A DNA stretch of 64,000 nt from Acanthornis magna (Eukaryota; Chordata; Aves; Passeriformes; Acanthizidae): contig JAWUZG010000056.1 in assembly GCA_036785705.1 (NCBI GenBank), forward strand, positions 4,093,001 through 4,157,000. The letters are read 5' to 3'. The translations under genes and the position numbers were made by a program. Positions 1-13,400 of this stretch are shown piece after piece. Below the pieces are notes generated by a model. It made no database searches and was not told the origin of the DNA. It was given only the letters and a program-made list of their open reading frames with translations. The stretch's first letter is position 1; the number at the start of each line of letters is the position of its first letter.

Positions 1-960
1 CCTGCGTCGCGCTTCTTCCCCTCCTCCTCCTCCTCCTCCTGCCGCGCTCCCTCTCTCTCTGCCCCCCCGGCTCACGCTCTCCTCCTCCTCCTCCTGCCGC
101 ACTCCCTCTATCTCTGCCCCCAGCTGACGCTCTCCTCCTCCGCCTCCCGCCGCGCTCCCGCTATCCCCGCTCCAGCTGACGCTCTCCTCCGCCTCCCGCC
201 GCGCTCTGCCCTCCCCCGGGCCCGCGCTCCTCTCCTCCTCCCGCTGTCGCACTCCCTTCCTCGCAGCCCCCCGCGCTATTTCCCCCGACCCACTGCCGCG
301 CCTCCCTCTCCCCCGCCACGCTCCCACCGCGCCGCGCTCCCCGCCCCCGACCAGGCCCCCCGCCTCGCCTTCTCCTCACCTGGGCTATCTCCGGGTGGCC
401 GCTGCCCCCCCTCGCCCCCGGGGCGAGCAGGCCTTCCCCACCATCCCTGCCCGCCGCCGGGGCGCTCCCGCCCCGCTGCCCTCCCCGATTACCTGGGGTA
501 TCCCGCCCCCACCCATGAGGCGCAGCCGCCGCGCTGCCCTCCCGCCATCAGAGGCGCGCCATGGCCGCAGCGCTGCCCGCGCCTCGCCGGCCTTGCCTCT
601 AATCCCATTAGCGCCTACAGGAGCCCCATGTTATTTTAATCGCCCTCCCGGCTAACGGTGTCAGTTGTGGGGTAGCAATAACCGGGCTCCGGGGCAAACG
701 CCTCACCGCCTGCCGGGGCGGCCCCGTGAGGGGGAAGGTCAGCAGGAGGGTGGGGTGAGGCGAGGCGAGGATAGGTAGGGGTGAGTTAAGGATGAGGGCG
801 ACAGCAGCGGTGAGGCGAAGGTTCGGTGGCCGGAGGGACAGCGCTTCCCGCCAAGTGTCCCTCAGGGAGGGCGGCGGGAAGGCAGCTCCCGCCGCGGGAC
901 CACAGCAGCACCGGGACGGCGGCTCGCACCCAAAAACCCTGGTGAGGCCACAGGGAACAG
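1..960. promoter_or_regulatory. CpG island, promoter-like; gene not identified
   Basis: Very GC-rich and dense in CpG, in sharp contrast to the AT-rich DNA after about position 1000. The first 325 bases are C/T-rich on the + strand and partly tandemly repeated. It is typical of a vertebrate promoter or first exon. Two minus-strand donor-like sites (AG|GTGAGG near 381, AG|GTAATC near 492) would suit first exons of a gene running left out of the window. A plus-strand CTG|GTGAGG near 940 would suit a transcript running right. Short GC-rich open frames here carry no recognisable domain, so I call only the island. Confidence 0.75.
30..325. repeat. Degenerate ~52-bp minisatellite in the CpG island
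   Basis: Related units begin near 70, 123, 175, 223 and 273 (spacing 53, 52, 48, 50). Each has a CTCTCCTCCTCC-type run, then CCGCCGCGCTCCC-like text, then a CCCC-rich end. A partial unit precedes position 70. The array is C/T-rich on the + strand, so it could form triplex or slipped structures. Units differ from one another, so this is an old array. Confidence 0.6.
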
Positions 961-3900
961 GAAGGCAACCCCTTTTTTATTTTTTTTTTTTTTTAATTTC
1001 CATGTGAGGAAAGCAACTGAAGTGTAAGAATCATATGGTGATAGAGCCAAACTAAAAATATTAAGTGATTTTAGAGGGGTGCCCACCTTCTGGGTGCTTA
1101 AGCAAAAGTAGCTGAACACATAACTGTGTCGTGGCCTTAGGTGTGACACAGTTGTCATGGTTTTAATCTGTTCTGTGCCCTTCTCCTCAAGCTCAGCACT
1201 AACAGCAGCAGAAGACAGTGGTGTCTGAGAAGGGCATTTGGAATAAATTCTAACACCTGGTACAGTACAATCAGAGACCCGCAGTGCAAACATCCCTGAA
1301 GTAAGGGGTAGCACTTGGCTGGACACATTGATCAATTGTGGTGGCAAATACTTGGCCTGGGATACCCTGTTTAAGCATGTAGATAGATATTTTGCAGAGT
1401 GCAGATAAGAACAAATCCATGCTGAAGTGACAACTTCTCATTATGTTGCTGTAATGTGAATAGTATGAGTTGTAATCCTTACCCAGAGCTGAGGTCCTAA
1501 AGTGGCACTGTCAGCTAGGAAGAAATAATGTGAAGAGTATTGTCACTTTATGGCTCAGAGATGAGCATTTCAGTGATTTTTTTTTTGTGTATGTATGTAT
1601 AATATATACCTCAAGACTGCAGTAGGCTGCATTCTGCCTAGGCCTGTTCACTACCCAAGAAGCAGAGAAGATAAATGCAATACTTAACAAGCGCAACAGA
1701 TTTTAATTATAAGCACAATAGTTGCATTACTGTAGTTAATGAGTTCAATGGCTTTGCATTTTCAGCCAAGAAATCTGATGTGCACAAATGTCCTGAAATT
1801 CTGTGTCACAAAAGCTTTAAAAAATTCAAATGGCAGCTTGATGTCCAGTATGAGCATGTCCATCCCCAGCTCTCAAGATACTGTTAATGGGTTCTTTGAC
1901 TTTGAAGAGCTCAAGCATTACAAGCAATGAGGGATGGCTAGCAACTTGAAATGATTAGGAAGATTAAGGAGGTGGTGTTAATTGTTGTACTTAAACAATG
2001 CTCTTAGTATACTAACTGGGAAGTCTATATCTTTTATACGCAGAACATCAAATTAGTTTGAAAACCCGCAGAGATCTTACTTTGCCTAAAAACAAAAAAC
2101 CGTAAAACAAGCGCACTGCTTTCACCTTCTGTGTATCTAGTCATCATTAGCTGATTGAAAAAACTCTTGTTGTTCACACATGTCATAAGAGAGTAAGTGT
2201 GGGCTGGATTATGATCTCGACAACATTAACAGAATGCTAGTGACATTGTAATTGAAATAGTCATTTACATTTGTGCAATACTATTAAGAAAATAATATAC
2301 ACCTTAAAATGGTAGGAAGTGCTGACTAAAAGAATGATGAGACTGTATTAGTTTAAATGTTGAATGTTATCTGTTATTATTAAATATTTGAATATTGCAC
2401 CTGTCAGAAAAATACATCTCATATAGAAATTCTTGAAAAAAATATCTAGGCTTAAACCGGTTGTAGTGGTGGAAATTTTGTAGATCAGACAATCTAAGGA
2501 TATGAGAAAGCAAAGTTTATTTGAAAGCTGATAAACCTGGAAAAAGCAGGTAAACTGTCAGAGGTTTTTACTTAGTAAAAGGACTGTGTATTAGAGAATC
2601 CCAAAATGTTGTTTTTCACTTTTACATTAGCATGTTTGGGACATAAATTTATAAGTATTTATATACAAAAGAGGTAAGGAATGTGACAACAGTGCCTTGC
2701 ATGAAGACTTACAATGGACCATGGGTGTATATTCAAAACTTCTTTAAAAGTCTGTCATGTGATTCCTATTCCTAATTCAATGGGGATTCCTAAATCTATT
2801 TAAATTTGCTAAATAATGACAGTTATTCCAAGTTTAGCTCTAGAATTTTCAATTATATTCTGTCTATCTGGTATTAACAAATTAACTTGTTATGTCTATT
2901 TTATGCATCATCTTCTGTATGTCTTGATGTTCATTACAGAGATAAAAACCAGTTATTAACGGAGACATTTTAATTGGCATTATTTCTGTTTCTCTTATAC
3001 ATGTTCCTTCTTAGTGTGGCTCCATTATATATTGCCTTTCAGAACATCTTGCTTTAGGCACCAGTATTTTACATCTATGCTGAAAGAGTAAAAAGATCCT
3101 GTCTTGTCTTTCAGATGAACAGCCTATTTTTCACAGGAGTCAATCAGCCACTTGCAGATTAGGGGAAGCATCTGGACATCCCACTGTTAGCTCTGAGGCC
3201 TGCATGGGCCCATTTGCTGAGCTAAGACCTAAATTTCTAAGGTAGATATCCCTGCTAGAGAGGCTTTCTGATGCTATTTGCTGTTCTCCATGCAAACCTG
3301 TTCTGTCTAACATAATACATTCTCCTTTACTGCAGAATGCTGGAAGCTGCTTACATTTTTTTGAACCTAGTGTGTGTTTTAAAAACAATTTAATTCCTGT
3401 TGAGTTCATGTAGCTGTTTCATAGGGTGTTTTTCAGTACAAACCAAGCAGAACCATACTAATTTCTTAATTTTATTTGCTCAGGTAACTCAGCTACAGAC
3501 TGTAAGTCAGAACAAGCCATAATCTTTCTATTTCTTACAATCTGTGATGCCCTGGCTTCTTCTGAAGCCCATCTCCAGAAGGACCTTCCTATGGACTTCT
3601 TTCCTCAGAGAAACAGACTGTTCTTTCACACAGTTACAATGTTGTCTATGCTACACTTGAATTGGCGTGCTCTTGGCACAAACTCTACTCAGGTTTGTAT
3701 GTTTACATGGGGATAGTGGTGTATCCTGGGAATTGATGGAAGGACCCTGAGAACATGGAGTTTAATGCCAGTGTGTGTGTGATAGTCTTGGCCCATGGCA
3801 TGGTGCTCTTAGGCTGCTGTCAGCAGCAGGAGACAGACTCGCTGCAACTTAGAGAGTGCCATTGAGGCAGTTGGACATCAGGAGTTCCCGTCAGCTGCTA

Positions 3901-6900
3901 AGACTGAGGAAATGTAATTGTGGTGTAAAGCTATTTCCATCCTAAGTTGTGCCTCTCATTTTTCCCATCTTAATGTTGATAGCATATATATGAGATTCCA
4001 GGGAGTGCAAAGCAAGATTTTGCAGCATTATCTACCCCTGCAGACTTTAGATTTGATTTCAGTAAGCATGTCACTGGGATTTTGGAACCTTATCTTGCGT
4101 TCCCTTATTATCAGCCCATCACATAACCCCGTAATGCCAGTTGTCACTAGGTGCTGTCCTTTTCAAACTCTCACCTGTGTCAGTTTTGACTGTGCTCACA
4201 GGACGAGGGGAAATTTAGGTCTGACTCAAAAGACTCATTGGGGACCCTATAGAAAAGCACTTTTAAAAGTCTTGGCTATGCTTAAGTTACTTCAGATAAT
4301 GTAGTTTTTCTCCAATAACGTGAGGAAAAAGAAACTTCACTTCTAACTGGTATAGCTGTGCTGGTGAACAAGTAAAAATACTTTTTATTTGCTGATGTAG
4401 CTTATTTGTTCAACAAACCTGTATAAGCTACTGTTTGGCAAAAATAAAAAAATAATCTTATCAGAATAACTGGCATCTTTATTAGTAATGTAATGGTTGC
4501 ATCAGCAACTTTTGAGGGTAGATTAGACCTTAATGGCACATTTCAAGCATTCAGTTGCATTGATTTTTAGGTTTGCAAAATTTATTAGAACTAAATCAAA
4601 CGTTAAATAAACTTGTTGCTGGCTTTATGGAATATTAACATCTTTTATTTGCATCTTAGGAAAGTCATAATTTTAGCTGTACTGTGCATATAACAGACAC
4701 TTTTCATAACTTTACATCATCCATTCCATATAGGTCTCAATACTATGTGCTACTGTGTATTCTGAAGAATTAACATTTTGTTTACTTCTAGCATGAACCT
4801 GTTCCCCTTGCTGACTTTTACTCCAATGATTGAAAAAAAAATCTTGATACATGCCATGTTCTATGCTTCTGCGGTATTTAATATGATTCGAGAACTTTTT
4901 ATTACACAGTTCAGTTGGTAAAGTGGCAGAGTTCCAGAGACTGATACAATACAGTAGTGACTTTAAGACATTTCATTAGTTGACTGATCCTCATCTCTAA
5001 TTTAATTGAAATGTTCCTGTTTGCTAAGGAAGGGGTTTTTTCTGCAGGAGTTGTTAGTAATGTGAATCTATATAGTTAGTCAATTATAGTAATAATATTA
5101 ATAAAGATTTCTGTTAAAGCTACTGTAATGGACTTCCTTGCCGTTTCAACCTGTCATGTGTAAACTTGTTACATCTTCCATTTTCTTTCCAGAAAGAAAA
5201 AGACAGGAATCATATCTGTCAAAGGCAAAACAATTCCTTAGAATCTACAAGTTTGTCAGATGCAATGACTCTGGGGGTTATTTTATCCCTCCACAAAAGT
5301 AAGCAAAAAGTGTGTGCGTTTGTGTGTTTCCTAACTGCATTTAAAATACATAATTCAGTGACTTTTTCTGATCTAGGGTTTCTTTGTACTCACATTAATG
5401 TATTTATTGAATATAATACAAAGGTTTTTTCTGGTCTATTGTTGCTATTTTCATAAAATACATGCTAAGTGAAAAATATATAAATATATATGGAGAGATA
5501 AATACAGTACCATCATAAAGAAATAAAAACAGTTGAAGGAATTTTCCTATCACACTTTACTGCGTAATTGACCATGTGCATAAGGGGAAGTTTTCACATT
5601 TCTTCTTTCATGGCAGGCTGGCAGAGAACTGTGGGTCTGAGTGGGTACAGTAATGAACTGACACAGTCGTTTCAAACTAGCTTGCGTTTCCTGAAAATAA
5701 TCACTTATTTGAGATGCCAAAATAAAAAGAGGTAAATAATTTTGCTTTGGAAGGAAAGACTGTTCACCTTGTTTTCTCAGAAGAAGAGAATATTTTAAGA
5801 GAATTTATTCACATTTACTTTACTATGGATTATCTAGAAGAAAGGGTTTTCTAGATTAAGCAATTGAAACATTTACAAGAAACTTGCAAGCAAGTATCCC
5901 TGTTTCACTACAGTCAGGGCATTTAGAAGTGGTTTTCCATACAAATAGTGTTAGTGCTGTTCTATCAAGTCTGATGCGGAATTGCTTTATACTGTTACAA
6001 TCAAATTTTAAATTACTGCAAAAATAAGAATACTAATAAAGTAAGGAATTCAGGCTAGACCAAAGTGGACTTGTACAGCCACTGTCCAGTGATTTTAGAT
6101 ATATACATTGCAAGCTTGTAATGCTAAGATTTTACTCTTCAAAAAAAAAAAAAAGGAAAACCACCCTAAGTCAAAATTATCCAAATATCACATTATGCCT
6201 GACAAGCGTGACCCTCTCACAGGATAAAATAAGCTTAATGTAGAAAAAAATAAGCATATGCATGAATTCCATTAGTGCTCTCTGATACAGCTTATTCATG
6301 TAGAAAACTACTGGAGGGAAGAAATCACCAAGCATACAATTTCAATGTGAGATGCAAAAGAAAGAGAAGCGTAAGTAACATCGCTTCCCAGAAAAGATTC
6401 TAAGGAATAGACTGCCATCTGCAACACATCACAGTCTTAGTACACAAAGATCTAATTAATTAATCTTGCTAACTGTGTATTGGTAGAGCTGTGAGACTCT
6501 GTAAGTCTGAGGTGAGGTGTGATGAGACTTTGCTATGATTTTGGGATGTAGAGTTGTTAATAGATTTAATTTTTAAATGCTATGCCCAATGGGGAAGCCT
6601 CCAAGCACACAACAGTTAAAAGAAAATGGAAGATTGTGAAAAGCAGGGGATAATTACTGTTCCCTGCAGGAAAGGTGTAAAATTCCAAAAAACAAAAATT
6701 CAGAATGTTGCAGGCTGAGAAAAAAATGGCTGTCTGAACTGGTGTGGTAGAGATGTTATAGAACCACTGTGAAAAATCTAGAACGAGAACCAACTCATAT
6801 GGCTGTACTCAGTTATCTAGAAAGACTGCTTGCTTACCTGGCCCCTTTTTTTCAGTTCAATAGTGAGTTTTGTGCATGGTACCTGTACACATCAGGATAA

Positions 6901-9900
6901 GTTGATAAAAATGACAGAGAATATTACTACAGTTTAAGGAGTTTCTCTTGTCAAAATTTGTAAACATGCCTAGTTTTATAAATTATTTTTATATTATAAA
7001 TAAAAATGTCTAATTATAATTTATTTACAGTATTATAAATATGAAATATATACATTTAGAGCTTTATTTAGCATCTTTAGTATTGTTAATTAAATGCTGA
7101 TAGAAATATTTCCACATTCATAACATATAAGTCTGAAGGTTGGCTGGTTGTTTCATGGATGTATTGAAATTGTTTATAATCCTAGCTGAAGACTGTTTCA
7201 TATCTCTAGTTGTATATTTGCACACTTATTACAAACATGAAAACCATTTTTCACTTTCAAGAAGAAAGTTGTTTGCATTAGAGTGTATAAAGCTGTTCTC
7301 ATTATCATGTGTATGACTGTTAACGTTATACTATTTTAATCAGATTACCAGCACAATGAAAATTAATGTAATAGGATTTGCTATAATTAGAGGCAAGTAT
7401 ACAGTAATCTACTATGAAAAGAACACAAAGTGTCAGTGGAGCTCATTACAGGGATATTGTTTATGGTAATTATTCAATTTTTTTTAAAAAATCATGCTAA
7501 GTCTGATTTTGATCAATTTTTTTTTTTTACACAACTTTAATAAAACAATTCAACCCAGAAACGTTATTACTGTTCAAGTATTACTCTTGTCTGTGCCAGA
7601 AAGAAGTGGAACTAACTACAAACGATAAAAAAAATTAAGGGCTACAAGCTACTCTTTTCATCGTGCTGTCCAAATAAAAGATATAATGAAAAAAAGTAAA
7701 AATTATATAATAGTGATAAACAAGATTTTTATAATATAGATGAAGGAACTAGGTGCTCAATTTTTATCAGTGTTAATATACCCCAAATGTTCCTGTAATT
7801 CCAGTGTAGGGAAACCTCCACGAAATTTTGGTTCAGATTTCAGATCTGTTTCCCAAATTATTATACTGTTATTATATACCTGTCTCTTGTAACTTTCTCA
7901 CAGATCATAAAACTTAAGATACACAAGTGAAGCCTGACCAGTGGAAATTAAGAAAGTAAAAGCTAACTTAAAATATAGCTAAATGTAAGAGAGAAAGGTT
8001 TGATGCTGCAGGGAATTTTTTTTTGTGAGTATCTGGGACTCCACCAGATGAAAGAATCATCTTGAACACAGCAGGCTGAAGGACTGGTTCCTATAATGTC
8101 TCTTTTGCTGTCATCAGGAATTAGATGATGCCATCCCCTAGTGCCATGGTACCCTATCCTATTGGAGATTCAAAATACAGTACTGGGTTACAGTGTGCCT
8201 CTACAGAACTTTCACAAACCCAGTATCAATATTTTCAAGAACAAAAACTATTTATGCTGCTAAGAATGTGCAAGTTCTGGTCTATTAGTCACTGAATTTT
8301 TAATTTTGAGTAAACAGCAGAGATAGAACTTTTAACATTCCACTGACGTAGAGCTCTCTCATTAAGGATATGTGTGTGAAGGGGGGGTTATATATTAAAA
8401 AAAGAATTACGTGAAAGAGATAAAAATCAGATAAAGGAACTCTTGAGCCAAAGTTTTGAAAATGTTTCAATTTCTGAAAGCCTAACTTCAGAGAATATAT
8501 GTCTGGGTATACCAATTCAACTTTATTAAAAATATTTTATATTAATTTGTACCAATATTTTCAATGTGACAAAAATTTAGGATATGTCATTCTTTCAGGT
8601 GTATGGGAATGAAGCATATTAAACACTTTTTAGTTTCTTTCAAGACTATCTAACACAACTGAACTGTTAATTCTAGATACAGGTAGTTTTAAATATCAAG
8701 CGTGTAATTTTTTTCCCCCCATTGAATACATAAGGTATTTACATTAATTTTTTACTAACCAGTGTCAAGACTTTTCTACATTCTAGTCAGTTATTTATAA
8801 ACAATATAAATTCACGTGCAGATCAATGATCTTGCTACAAACCAGAATTTTATATCAAATAAGCAATTTTCTGTCCTCTGCTTCAGAGAAGACGCAATCA
8901 ATTCTAGCTTCTTTTATACACTGCAGTTATTGCTACTTTTGGCATAGATGATCTGGCTCCAAATTTGCTGTGAGTAGACCAATTTTTTTTTTAATTGCCC
9001 CAGTATAAAAATAAAACTGCCTTTATGGCATTCCTGATGTTACACTATCAAATTGCACAAGGCCTTCCATCCTGGGGAAAGCATGAATAGCAAAAGAGAA
9101 AATGGGGATAATTAAGCAATTTGCCATTCGTCTCTTAGCAGAGAGCACAAAGTTTGGGTTTGTGTTGTGGGGTCTGATGTGAGTCACTTACATGGTTTTA
9201 AGCAATAGAGTAACACAAATAATGCACTAGTAAGGTTTTGTCTGGTAAAGCAAATAGACTTAAATAAGCTTTTGCAGTTATGGCAGTTTATATAACATTT
9301 TTCTGGTTTATATAATATTTCTCTTGGTTGTTTTTAGACATTAAAAAGCAAAAGCCTGTACAATACTGTTGTACAAGATTTTATTTGTCCAATTTAAAAT
9401 TGGTCATCTCATTAATATTCTCTGATACTGCAATATTTCTACTTCCTATCGTGTTTCAAAAACAAATTAGCAAAATATATTAAATGAAGTTATATTTTAA
9501 TATACTCTCTATTCTTTCCCTTCGTTTGTTTCTAACTATTTAACATGTTTGCTCGGAGCTTTGGAAGAAAAAGCAAGACCATGTTAGCATCAGGTGTACT
9601 CAGCTGGCATAAAATAAGGCCACATGGAAGGAATATTTTTTTACCATGTGAGGGTGTGGCAGCATGGTCTAATCCATGCATTTTGGTGAGTGTTGGAAAC
9701 AGTATTTCTAATGAGTGATTTCCTGAAGGTGACCTGGATAGTGTCTGTGCTGAGATTGTCATGCTGTGATCTGCACTGCTGCAATGGCAGCATGCACCGT
9801 GTTAACAGTTACAGGATAATTACTCTTCTCACTATAACCTACTATTTTTTTTTTCTTTCCCTCATTACACACTAGCAGGTTTGAGAGCTCACTTGCTGTC

Positions 9901-10215
9901 TTGCCAGCTAATCAATTTGCTCACCATCTGCATGTAAAGAGCACCCAAGCAGTTAGGAAACTGTCTGGTTTTTACTCAGCACTGTGGTTTCTTGGGAGCT
10001 ATTCATTGGCTCTCCAGACTTTGGAGCAGCAAGAGAGGATGCAACAAAAATTAAAATAAAGCTCTGGTGTTTATTACTTTTAGTTAAAGAACCCTACTTT
10101 TTTTCCTGTGATTTCTTTTAATAATATACAAAGGATAAATTTTGAAGATTAACTATAAGAGCCATAAATGGAGGTCTCTCCTGGCACCATAAACATCTCT
10201 GCAAATCTGTTCATT
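961..10215. other. AT-rich stretch without a supported gene
   Basis: I find no exon with good splice sites, no RNA gene and no recognisable transposon. Landmarks are a poly-T run near 972-994, a poly-A run near 6140, a TA-rich block at 6960-7060, and a short tandem duplication at about 9287-9325 (GTTTATATAA repeated 21 bases apart). Open frames up to about 128 codons (3918-4304 on +) have no domain, no splice context and biased composition. Conserved enhancers could lie here but cannot be seen from one sequence. Confidence 0.5.
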
Positions 10216-10417
10216 TTATTGCAGTAGTGCAAACTCTTCCTCAGAATCATCTGCAACACTACTGAGATTTGAAAACCAGAACACAGAGAAAAGACCATTG
10301 CTTAATGGATAATGATCAAGGACATTCTCAAACTCTCTGCACTTATCTTCCAGACAACTGCCCAAGCAGCTAAAGTACCTCTTCACTGGTCTCACTCCCA
10401 AGTGAAAGATGCAAACA
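10216..10417 (-). CDS. Candidate terminal exon, possibly of the CARD gene
   Basis: On the minus strand a good pyrimidine-rich acceptor ending CTTCTGTAG opens at 10417 a 66-codon frame that stops at 10216. The encoded segment has several cysteines near its start and an acidic, serine-rich C-terminus (DDSEEEF). The stop overlaps an AATAAA hexamer (10220-10215). The exon needs one base to complete its first codon, which matches the AG| end of the exon at 27776, so it could be the 3' exon of the CARD transcript. The intron would be about 17 kb and no homology is recognised, so the link is inference. Confidence 0.25.
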
Positions 10418-13400
10418 CTACAGAAGCCAGAGAACTTCTCTAAAGAAAATCAGCTGATTTCTCACACAAATCTCATGTGATATTCCTCCTCCAAATCTTT
10501 GCCTGGACCTTAGTGACAAACAAATAGAATTAATAAAGCCGTGACCACGCAACAGAACAAATAAATAGCAGTGAATATTCAAATGGAATTAATGAAATCA
10601 AGCTTCTTATCTGCTCATGTAGCCAAAAGTGATGATGTTCCACTTACTGTGAGTGACCTCGCAGTGGCTGGAGATAGCATTTTGCAGTGCTGACAGTTTG
10701 AATGTGTACCAGTGTACACTGACACTAAAAGAAAACACAGATCTCTGTGGAAGACAGAAGACATAGTGTTTGTAGGAACAAAGCAAAAATACCAACACTT
10801 GCAAGTAGTCACTGCAAAACACATTCAGACTAGTGATCTGTGCACATCATTGTGACAGCAGCAATAAATCATGAGCTCTGCAACTGTTCAGAGGGAAGGT
10901 TTCCTGTGAACCTGACGCCAAAGATTAAGGTGGATCACATTGCACTGGATTCACTCCATTCAGTAGGTAAGTTTCTGGTTATCTTATTATGCAAAGAGCA
11001 TACGTACCATCTGTCTTGAGTATTTATGAAATGTTATTACTGTGGTATCTACACTGTGAACAAAACAGAAATAGACCCTGCTCTTACCTTGCTCTATTTT
11101 CATATGATCACATCTCTAAGTAAGCTCCGCTATTTTTAAATGATCTCTTCTACTGCAACTTCTGAAAGCATAGCTATCTTAGCATTGTGCTGCACCTTTT
11201 AACTGGTCGTCCAATCAAAGGTATTTATCTATGTAATTCCTACTGACCTCTGTAAATTTTGACAAAATAGTGCTATTCCACCAGAATAGAGCATTCAACT
11301 CTCTTATGCGACTTGAATCTAAAAAATTTCTAATGGGTGGAAAACAGGCTAAGAAAAATCATTCAGCATAGTAGTGGAACAGAGCTGTCCAGTAGCAAAG
11401 AAGAAAAGTTCTACATAAGTGTCCTGATGCTCTTCGGGTTGCAAGGAATTTTATTCTTTTGATGGATTTAAGATTAGGGTAGCACCAATGTCATTTCTCA
11501 GTTACTTGTCATCCTACTTGATGCAGACATCTGACATCTCATGACAAATCTGATGCTGTAGAAGCTCAGCTTCTCTCTGGTGAACTGCATTAAAAATACA
11601 ACCAAATTCAAGGTCATAGCTAAGATTCCAAGTGAATATGATAAGATAAAATTAAATACAATGCATAGAATCTCATTTGCATTTCTGTCATCTCTTATAT
11701 GAGCATCTCTGAAGGAGTATAATGGTGAATAGTTCCAACTTCAAGAGTGATGAATTTCTGGGGGAGTTGGCTACAAAAGTTATTTGAATCTTCATATAAT
11801 CTTCAGATTGAATTGGCATTTTCTTTCCCGTAGGTCTTTGACAGTGCAAAGAACATCAAAATAAGAGACACTGCCCTTTACAAAGGCACTGTCATACTAC
11901 TGTACAAGTAATGTTTCTCTATTCACACACCTAACATGCACCAGTGACAAACATGCCTGCTCGGGTATATAGCATTATTTTAAAGTGACTCCACCTCCTC
12001 TTCTAACCTACAGTACATACTCTTATCACCTCTTGTCTCAGTTTGTGTTTCTCCAAATGTCATTAGCATGCTTTAGTCTAGCAATCAGCTACTTGCCCTT
12101 TGAATTCCATTGGCCTTCACTAGATGGTACACAAGAAGAATATTTTTGCTATATTCAATCAAGAGACCTTGAGGAGACATTCTTGTTCTTCACATGTTTT
12201 CTGGTTAACATTGAACAGAAGGACACTCGTAAGGAAACAACCCATATAAAAGCACTACAGATTTCAACTTAACTTCTTCTGCAGGCCCAATATTGAAACA
12301 TCTTGAGACATTTTCATGGAGTTTGTTGCTCTCTTGTGATGTGCTTTCTTTTTTGATGCTTTCCTCTCCAATATCATAAGCTAATTTTTTCTTTGCAGTC
12401 TGTTGCAAGTATTTTACAAAGAACAAATTCATCTTGTATCACCTACACAAAGTGACAAAGTTGTCTTCCATTTTTTGCAGCAGCAGCAGCAGCAGTGCTG
12501 AAGTTACTCATAAATTGTGCTGTGCATTTGACATATAGCCAACCACTGGAAGAAGCAAACTCACGTCTCCCCGGGTATTATTCTTCATTCTATAATTTCA
12601 CTGTATTTATCAGACGCTGCTAGTTACTGTGGTACATCTAATTATGCCTAATTACCCCTGTCAGGCCAGAGAAAAGAGAAGTACCATCACCTGATTTGCA
12701 CATGCCAGTTTGCTGTAATCTTATGAAAAATTAATGGAACACATATAATTGAGCTCTGTTTATATGAACAAGGTTTACATGTGGTTTATAAATATTGTTT
12801 CTTTTTTTGCATTTGTTTGTAGAAGGAATACATATCCTCTCACCCATGTTTTAGAAATAACTTCATAAAGTTCTAAAGAAATTCACATGAAGAGTAGGAG
12901 AATGATACCAAAGGGATGAACAGACCCAGGAAAAAAGGCAACTTTGAAACTGAACTTAAATTATACTCTTGTGCTTGCCTGCTGCATATTGCCTTTATTT
13001 TGCTGTGTCTGTACTAATAATGATGGCATATTTGCTTGTGTAAAGTAGAGGAAACTAGTGGGCCAAAGCCATATGTGGACTATGTTTCAAAATTCTGCAG
13101 AGTGGGCTAAATGTGATCTAATGTTTCTTTATCAGGCAGCCATCATATGTCTGTATGCTGCCTGTAGCAACAGATAGCACAGTATATAACATTCTGAATT
13201 CTGTGACTGAGAAACACATCAAGCAAAAACCAGCTGTGCCTGGTTCTAAAAGTACTGCCTGCATTTCTACTCAGCTGAATAGACAGGGGTTATTTCTATG
13301 TTTAAATACCCTATAGGATTTCTTATGTCCTCCATGGGTTGATTAAAATCATGTGTTCCCGCTTGTCCTTTATCCTTTATCCCCTACAGAAGGAGCAAGT

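Noticed and set aside
3918..4304. 128-codon plus-strand frame
   Set aside because: No homology, no splice sites or promoter nearby, and the frame could be open by chance in 34 kb of sequence.
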